The position numbers and the translations under genes are program-made. From the NCBI GenBank assembly GCA_016210005.1, contig JACQVA010000084.1, positions 1-33,175 of the forward strand: a stretch of DNA of 33,175 nt, given 5' to 3'. Under the pieces are notes generated by a model. It was not told the DNA's origin. It made no database searches and saw only the letters and a program-made list of their open reading frames with translations. Numbering within the stretch: position 1 is the stretch's first letter; the number at the start of each line of letters is the position of its first letter. This document shows positions 29,252 to 33,175 of the stretch, in pieces. This stretch comes from Deltaproteobacteria bacterium. Lineage in GTDB: Bacteria > Desulfobacterota > Binatia > HRBIN30 > JACQVA1.

Positions 29252-29773
29252 ATGGATCATGCACCTCAGGTCTTCGAAGGTAGTGGCGCGGCGCCGCACT
29301 GTTTCGCCATGCGGGGTTATACATTGATAGAAATACTCGTGACCATGTCGGTGATGGCAGTTATGGCCGCCATCGCCCTGCCCCACTTCGACTCGCGCCG
29401 CCTGGAGATCAACAACGCACAGCGGCTGCTTATCGCCAACCTTCGCCAAGCCCGTTTCAACGCCATCAGCAAGAGCATCCACTTCCAGGTCTCGTTCCCG
29501 CAGAACGACCACGTCGTCGTCTCGCGCATGAAGGAGAACCCCGCCGGCTCCGGCACCTGGGAGGTTGACACCACGGAGCCGACCAACGTGCAGACCACCA
29601 GCTTACCGGCCGGTACCACGGTTAAGTCGGCCGCCGTCGGCACCACCATCGAGTTCAACTCGCGCGGAATCGTGCTCAACATGAACACCGCCAAGCAAGT
29701 CGATGTGCAGGACACCTTCGGGGTGACACGTTCCCTCCAAGTGTGGCCGTCGGGACAAGTCAATGAACTGTAG
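29252..29773 (+). CDS. Type IV pilus minor pilin, GspH/FimT family
   Basis: The protein has a prepilin signature: a peptidase site after RG in MRGYTLIEILVTMSVMAVMA, with Tyr at +1 and Glu at +5. The hydrophobic helix leads to a GspH/FimT head, including NNAQRLLIANLRQARFNAIS and a C-terminal VTRSLQVWPSGQVNEL. GspH/FimT proteins join the tip complex that starts pilus assembly. ATG 29252 was chosen because GAGG sits eight bases upstream; ATG 29309 would give the short leader MRG that many FimT proteins have, but has no ribosome-binding site. It begins a cluster of four overlapping pilin genes. The likely role is in twitching, adhesion or DNA uptake. Confidence 0.87.
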   Translation: MDHAPQVFEGSGAAPHCFAMRGYTLIEILVTMSVMAVMAAIALPHFDSRRLEINNAQRLLIANLRQARFNAISKSIHFQVSFPQNDHVVVSRMKENPAGSGTWEVDTTEPTNVQTTSLPAGTTVKSAAVGTTIEFNSRGIVLNMNTAKQVDVQDTFGVTRSLQVWPSGQVNEL

Positions 29774-30149
29774 GCGACTTCTTGGTCAGCGCGGGACCAC
29801 TTTGCTCGAGTCGCTCGCGGCACTCGGTCTCTTCGCCATTGCCGCGTCCGCGGTTGGCAACCTGCTGGTTACGCAGATGCGGCTGGAGAACGCCAACCTC
29901 ACCCGTACCACTGCCATCGGTTACGCCGAGCAGGAACTCGAAGACCTGCGAGCGATGGACTACGGCGACATTGCCAGCCGGACGACGACGAAGACTACCG
30001 GCGGGACCATCTACACCGTGGCCACAACGGTGCAGAACGACACCCCCGCCGACAACATGAAGAGCATCAATACCGTCATCAACTGGAACGACCCCAGCGG
30101 TTCGCAGACCTATGCACTCAATGCCATCTACACCGCGATCAAACGCTGA
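29763..30149 (+). CDS. Type IV pilus minor pilin, PilV family
   Basis: The 128-residue protein has a prepilin leader (MNCRRLLGQRG), a site after Gly and TTLLESLAALGLFAIAASAV with Glu at +5, followed by GNLLVTQMRLENANLTRTTA and a short head. LTRTTAIGYAEQELEDLRAM resembles the PilV/GspI helix, in which an E-Q-L-like segment follows. It should help form the initiating tip complex with the other minor pilins. It overlaps the GspH-like gene by 11 bases and the PilW-like gene by up to 38, so the four genes are coupled. No separate ribosome-binding site is obvious. Confidence 0.85.
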   Translation: MNCRRLLGQRGTTLLESLAALGLFAIAASAVGNLLVTQMRLENANLTRTTAIGYAEQELEDLRAMDYGDIASRTTTKTTGGTIYTVATTVQNDTPADNMKSINTVINWNDPSGSQTYALNAIYTAIKR

Positions 30150-30975
30150 GCGGGGATTCTCGCTGGTCGAGCTTCTGGTGGCCACCACCGTAATGGCAGC
30201 GGCCTTGGCAGCCGCCGGCAGCTTCTTCGTCGCCACCCGCAACAACGTGCAGGACGAGATCCTGCGGGTTGAGACCCAACAAGGCGTGCGTAGCGCGATG
30301 GATACCATGGTGCGCGACCTGCGTCTCGGCGGCGCTTGCCTGCCAGTGAGCGGCGACTTCGTTACCTTGGACAGCGTCAACTCCACTAGCGATCAGATCG
30401 CTACCCGCACCGGCTTGGTCCGTCCCAACCAGACCTGCATTCGCACAACCACCACCGCCGACATCTCCGCTACCACCAGCACCATCGCGGTCGAAACCGC
30501 CAATGGTTTCACCAGCGGCATGCGCGTCTACATCCGCAAGGCCGACGGTACCACCGGCGAGATCTTCACTCTGACCGGCGTCAACGTCGGCGCCAAGACC
30601 CTCACCAAGGCGACCACGCTCTCGCAGTCGTACTTGCTGGGCAGCGGCGTTTATGCGGTCGACGAACGGCAATACGCAGTTGACAGCTCGGTGCCGGCGC
30701 AGCCCGTCCTTACGATCGCAGCCAACGGCGGTAGCGCCACGCCGTTTGCCGCGGGGATCGAAAACCTGACCGTGAAGTATCAACTTGCCCGCAACTGCGA
30801 CAGCGCCAGCGGCTGTGACGTCGTCGATATCCCGGCTAACGACGCCGAGTTCGCCATCGTGAACCAGCTCTACATCACTCTGACGGCGCGCTCGCGCACC
30901 ACCCTCACCAACGGCCAATACTACCGCATAACCAAGACCGTCAGCGCGAAACCGCGCAACCTACTGCCCGGATAG
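30112..30975 (+). CDS. Type IV pilus minor pilin, PilW family
   Basis: The 287-residue protein has a leader ending in ERG, then FSLVELLVATTVMAAALAAA with Phe at +1 and Glu at +5. The following segment (VQDEILRVETQQGVRSAMDT, MVRDLRLGGACLP) is typical of PilW-like proteins, in which the N-terminal helix is followed by a large beta-rich head. Two Cys pairs (Cys110-type CLP and TCIR early, then NCDSASGCD late) may form disulfide bonds. Two starts are close (ATG 30112 and 30121), both overlapping the PilV-like gene; neither has a good ribosome-binding site. The PilX-like gene begins eight bases after its stop. Confidence 0.85.
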   Translation: MHSMPSTPRSNAERGFSLVELLVATTVMAAALAAAGSFFVATRNNVQDEILRVETQQGVRSAMDTMVRDLRLGGACLPVSGDFVTLDSVNSTSDQIATRTGLVRPNQTCIRTTTTADISATTSTIAVETANGFTSGMRVYIRKADGTTGEIFTLTGVNVGAKTLTKATTLSQSYLLGSGVYAVDERQYAVDSSVPAQPVLTIAANGGSATPFAAGIENLTVKYQLARNCDSASGCDVVDIPANDAEFAIVNQLYITLTARSRTTLTNGQYYRITKTVSAKPRNLLPG

Positions 30976-30983
30976 GAGCCGCG

Positions 30984-33041
30984 ATGAATGCAGCACCGCA
31001 TCGGTCCGGCGAAGCCGGCGTCGCTCTGATCACCGTCCTCCTGCTCATGGCGATGATGATGGCTTTGGCTACGGCCGTAACCACTGCCATAAACATGGAC
31101 ACCAACTTGCGCGGCGCCTACACCCGCTCCACCACCGGCTTCTACGCCGCCGAATCCGGTCTTAATCGCGGCATGGGCGATTACCGCAACATCTTCCTCA
31201 GTTTCAACGTACCGAGCGGATCCGACTTCGCCCCCCACACCCTCACCATCGGCGACCGCACCGTCAACTTCCAGATCGTCGAGGTCGCCGGCAATCCCCA
31301 GAGCATCACCATTCCCCCGGGCCAGGTGTTCGGCGGCTTGAGCTCGATCGAGTACGACTACATCGTCAACTCGACGGCACAGTCGAACAACGAAACCGAG
31401 GCCCGGGTTTCCGCCGAGTTCAAAGTCGGCAATATCCCGGTCTTCCAGTTCGTCGCCTTCTACTCGAAGGACCTCGAGATCGCACCCGGCCGGAACATGA
31501 ACCTCAACGGCCGCATTCACACCAATGGCGACCTCTACCTCAGTGCGGATAACGCCACCCTCGCGATCGCCGACAATTACCCCAGCATCCCGACGGTGCA
31601 GGTATCCTCGAAGGGCGCGATCTATCGCGGCCGCAAGCGCCAGAACGCCTGCGATAGCCCGGGCACGGTTACCGTTGACAAGCTCGAAGACGTCGTCAGC
31701 CCGAAACCCAATGACCTCGATCCTCAGACCCTCGGCTGTGGTGGCAGCAGCCGCCGCAAGGTGCCGGTGTCGGAGCTGGCAACCTGGAAGGGCAGCATGA
31801 TCAGCCAGATCGAAAGCATTGCAGTGCCGCAGCCGGACATAACCGCGCAAGGCGGGCTGTACTGGAACCGCGCCGATCTGCGCATCGTGCTGAATCTCAA
31901 CAACACCTGGACTCCGCCCTCGACCCCAACCGTCGCCTCCATCGAGGTCCAGGATATTACCGGCGCCGCGGATGCCGCTAAGACCGCTCTCTTGCGCACC
32001 TTCATATTGGACACTACGTGGAACAACGGCGCCGGCAACAGCACAACCGCCGGTACTCGTCCCATCTTTTACACTGACGTGCCGACCAACAGCGGCGGCG
32101 TCAACGGCTGCAACGTCACCGACGCCAATGGCACAACCACCACCAAGAACCAGGTTGCCGCCTGCTACACTCCGACCTTCGCCAATGCGCCGCTCGGCAG
32201 CGTGTCGACCGCGGCGCAAAACAATCGAGTCTACGGCACCGGCGCGCTGATGACGACCGACAACGACCCGCGCCGCGGTGGTTTCTACAACTGGCGCGAA
32301 GGCAAGTGGATGTACCTCCTGAACGTGAACCTTGACGATCTGCTGGACTGGAACATAGACCAGCCCAGCAGCAATCGCCTGTTCGATCCGGCCGACACCA
32401 GTGACGGTGGCATCCTGCTCTACTTGACGGTGAAGGGTCCGGACGCCGCCAGCAGCGCCAACAACTACGGCGTGCGCCTGTTTCGCTCGGCAACTCTTTC
32501 GTTTCCCAATACCGGGGCCGATCCGACCGGCGTCACGGTTGTCAGCGACCAGGCCGTCTACGTCGCCGCTGACTACAACAGCACCAACTGGCAGCCGGCC
32601 GCAATCCTGGCCGACAGCATAAACGTTCTGTCGAACAACTGGTTCGCCATCAGCCCCGGCGCCGGCACCAACTTCAACGACCGCCAGAGCAACCTCGCTC
32701 TGACCAGCCGCGTCGCCACGAATACCACTATCAACACCGCCTTCCTCGGCGGCGTCGACGATACCGACAAGGACGCCGGCGCCAGCGGTTACAACGGCGG
32801 CCTCGAGAACTACCCACGCTTCCATGAAAACTGGTCGAACGTGACCTTCAACTATCTGGGTTCGTTCGTCAGTCTCGGTAATCCGCTGCACGTGACCGGC
32901 ACCTGGAATGCCCAGAGCTACAACCCGCCGCTGCGAGTATGGAACTACGACTCGCGATTCAATAATGCGGCTACGTTGCCACCGCTGTCGCCGCGCTTCG
33001 TGTACGTGCAGCAGGTGCTCTTCACCGAGGAGTTCAAGTAA
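30984..33041 (+). CDS. Type IV pilus assembly protein, PilX-like, with a large C-terminal domain
   Basis: The 685-residue protein has a prepilin-like N-terminus (HRSGEAGVALITVLLLMAMM) with Gly before the helix but Thr rather than Glu at +5, as in PilX/GspK-type subunits. RGAYTRSTTGFYAAESGLNR after the helix is typical of the PilX N-terminal domain. The remainder is much longer than a usual PilX (about 200 residues). It contains FYSKDLEIAPGRNMNLNGRI and HTNGDLYLSADN, then Asn/Thr/Gly-rich beta structure with several Cys. The family resemblance of the tail is to large PilX-like proteins of deltaproteobacteria. AGGAG five bases before ATG 30984 supports the start. No PilY1 gene follows before the window ends. 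Confidence 0.85.
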   Translation: MNAAPHRSGEAGVALITVLLLMAMMMALATAVTTAINMDTNLRGAYTRSTTGFYAAESGLNRGMGDYRNIFLSFNVPSGSDFAPHTLTIGDRTVNFQIVEVAGNPQSITIPPGQVFGGLSSIEYDYIVNSTAQSNNETEARVSAEFKVGNIPVFQFVAFYSKDLEIAPGRNMNLNGRIHTNGDLYLSADNATLAIADNYPSIPTVQVSSKGAIYRGRKRQNACDSPGTVTVDKLEDVVSPKPNDLDPQTLGCGGSSRRKVPVSELATWKGSMISQIESIAVPQPDITAQGGLYWNRADLRIVLNLNNTWTPPSTPTVASIEVQDITGAADAAKTALLRTFILDTTWNNGAGNSTTAGTRPIFYTDVPTNSGGVNGCNVTDANGTTTTKNQVAACYTPTFANAPLGSVSTAAQNNRVYGTGALMTTDNDPRRGGFYNWREGKWMYLLNVNLDDLLDWNIDQPSSNRLFDPADTSDGGILLYLTVKGPDAASSANNYGVRLFRSATLSFPNTGADPTGVTVVSDQAVYVAADYNSTNWQPAAILADSINVLSNNWFAISPGAGTNFNDRQSNLALTSRVATNTTINTAFLGGVDDTDKDAGASGYNGGLENYPRFHENWSNVTFNYLGSFVSLGNPLHVTGTWNAQSYNPPLRVWNYDSRFNNAATLPPLSPRFVYVQQVLFTEEFK

Positions 33042-33101
33042 GAGACGACGCGACATGGGTGCGCGACAAATGTGTGGGTAACGTGGTTCGGCGTTATGGC
33101 C

Positions 33102-33127
33102 GTCATTCCCGCGAAAGCGGGAATGAC
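33102..33127. repeat. Palindromic repetitive element (REP-like)
   Basis: GTCATTCCCGC (33102-33112) and GCGGGAATGAC (33117-33127) are perfect reverse complements around a GAAA loop. This GTCATTCCCGC-type palindrome is widespread between genes in proteobacterial genomes. It sits 61 bases after the pilX-like stop and directly abuts the terminal direct repeat. Confidence 0.85.
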
Positions 33128-33175
33128 AAATTGCGTCCCTTTCGGCCATGGGCCTCGGCCTGACAGTACACAGTA
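33127..33175 (+). repeat. Right copy of terminal direct repeat
   Basis: This copy is identical to 89-137. It begins at the last base of the palindromic element and is cut by the window edge inside the hairpin that is complete at 122-144. Confidence 0.9.

Noticed and set aside
30921-33149. Long open frame of 742 codons on the minus strand opposite the pilX-like gene
   Set aside because: It is an antisense shadow in GC-rich coding DNA; the translation is Val/Ala/Gly/Asp-rich without motifs, and the plus-strand PilX-like gene has clear family features and a ribosome-binding site.
89-33175. Interpreting the repeated ends as proof that the window is a circular plasmid or phage
   Set aside because: The gene content is chromosomal housekeeping, no replication or partition genes are present, and the sequences left of the two repeat copies differ. 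A shared repeat explains the ends better.

Overview
The window is a GC-rich, densely coded stretch of bacterial chromosome. Two lipoprotein signals, a Type IV minor-pilin cluster, an L,D-transpeptidase and periplasmic redox proteins point to a diderm. Thr-Pro-rich linkers in secreted proteins and the overall gene mix (HemQ-type heme enzyme, acyl-CoA dehydrogenase, GlpC/HdrD-like Fe-S protein, DUF151 nuclease) fit an uncultured deltaproteobacterial-type lineage such as Desulfobacterota, Binatota or Myxococcota. That placement is an inference made without a search.

Layout. Positions 1-288 hold the C-terminal end of a GIY-YIG nuclease gene, cut off where a repeat begins. The same repeat (at least 49 identical bases) closes the window at 33127-33175, so both edges lie in repeated DNA. 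Next come a DUF4336 gene, an acyl-CoA dehydrogenase, and a tight three-gene operon (2240-6031): an inactive transglutaminase fused to a membrane domain, an ATP-grasp ligase and an L,D-transpeptidase. This operon looks like a cell-envelope peptide-modification module. From 6062 to 13454, mostly on the minus strand, lie hemQ, small exported proteins, a DsbA fused to a SurA-like N-terminus, a monoheme cytochrome c and a cohesin-like surface protein. A CCG-domain Fe-S oxidoreductase lies among them on the plus strand.

At 13755-15593 a secreted protein carries four copies of a domain with one Cys pair each, which I cannot assign to a known family. It is divergent from the cohesin-like protein and ends at a strong terminator. 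A five-gene operon (15721-20351) then joins a conserved hypothetical and a wHTH plus PD-(D/E)XK-like protein to two peptide-transporter permeases and a lipoprotein solute-binding protein, with no ATPase genes. After it come a coiled-coil lipoprotein, an NRDE/TANGO2 protein, a MoxR ATPase with its CoxE-type VWA partner, a DUF151 nuclease, a membrane-anchored TPR protein, a dGTPase and a small group of degenerate sensor-like proteins.

The last block (29252-33041) encodes minor pilins of GspH/FimT, PilV, PilW and PilX type in overlapping order, behind a possible sigma-54 promoter. No rRNA, tRNA, CRISPR array, prophage or complete insertion sequence was recognised. The most unusual items are the four-domain Cys-pair protein, the nuclease-like protein coupled to a peptide permease, the transglutaminase-like/ATP-grasp/L,D-transpeptidase operon, the terminal repeat that truncates the GIY-YIG gene, and several genes that look leaderless.
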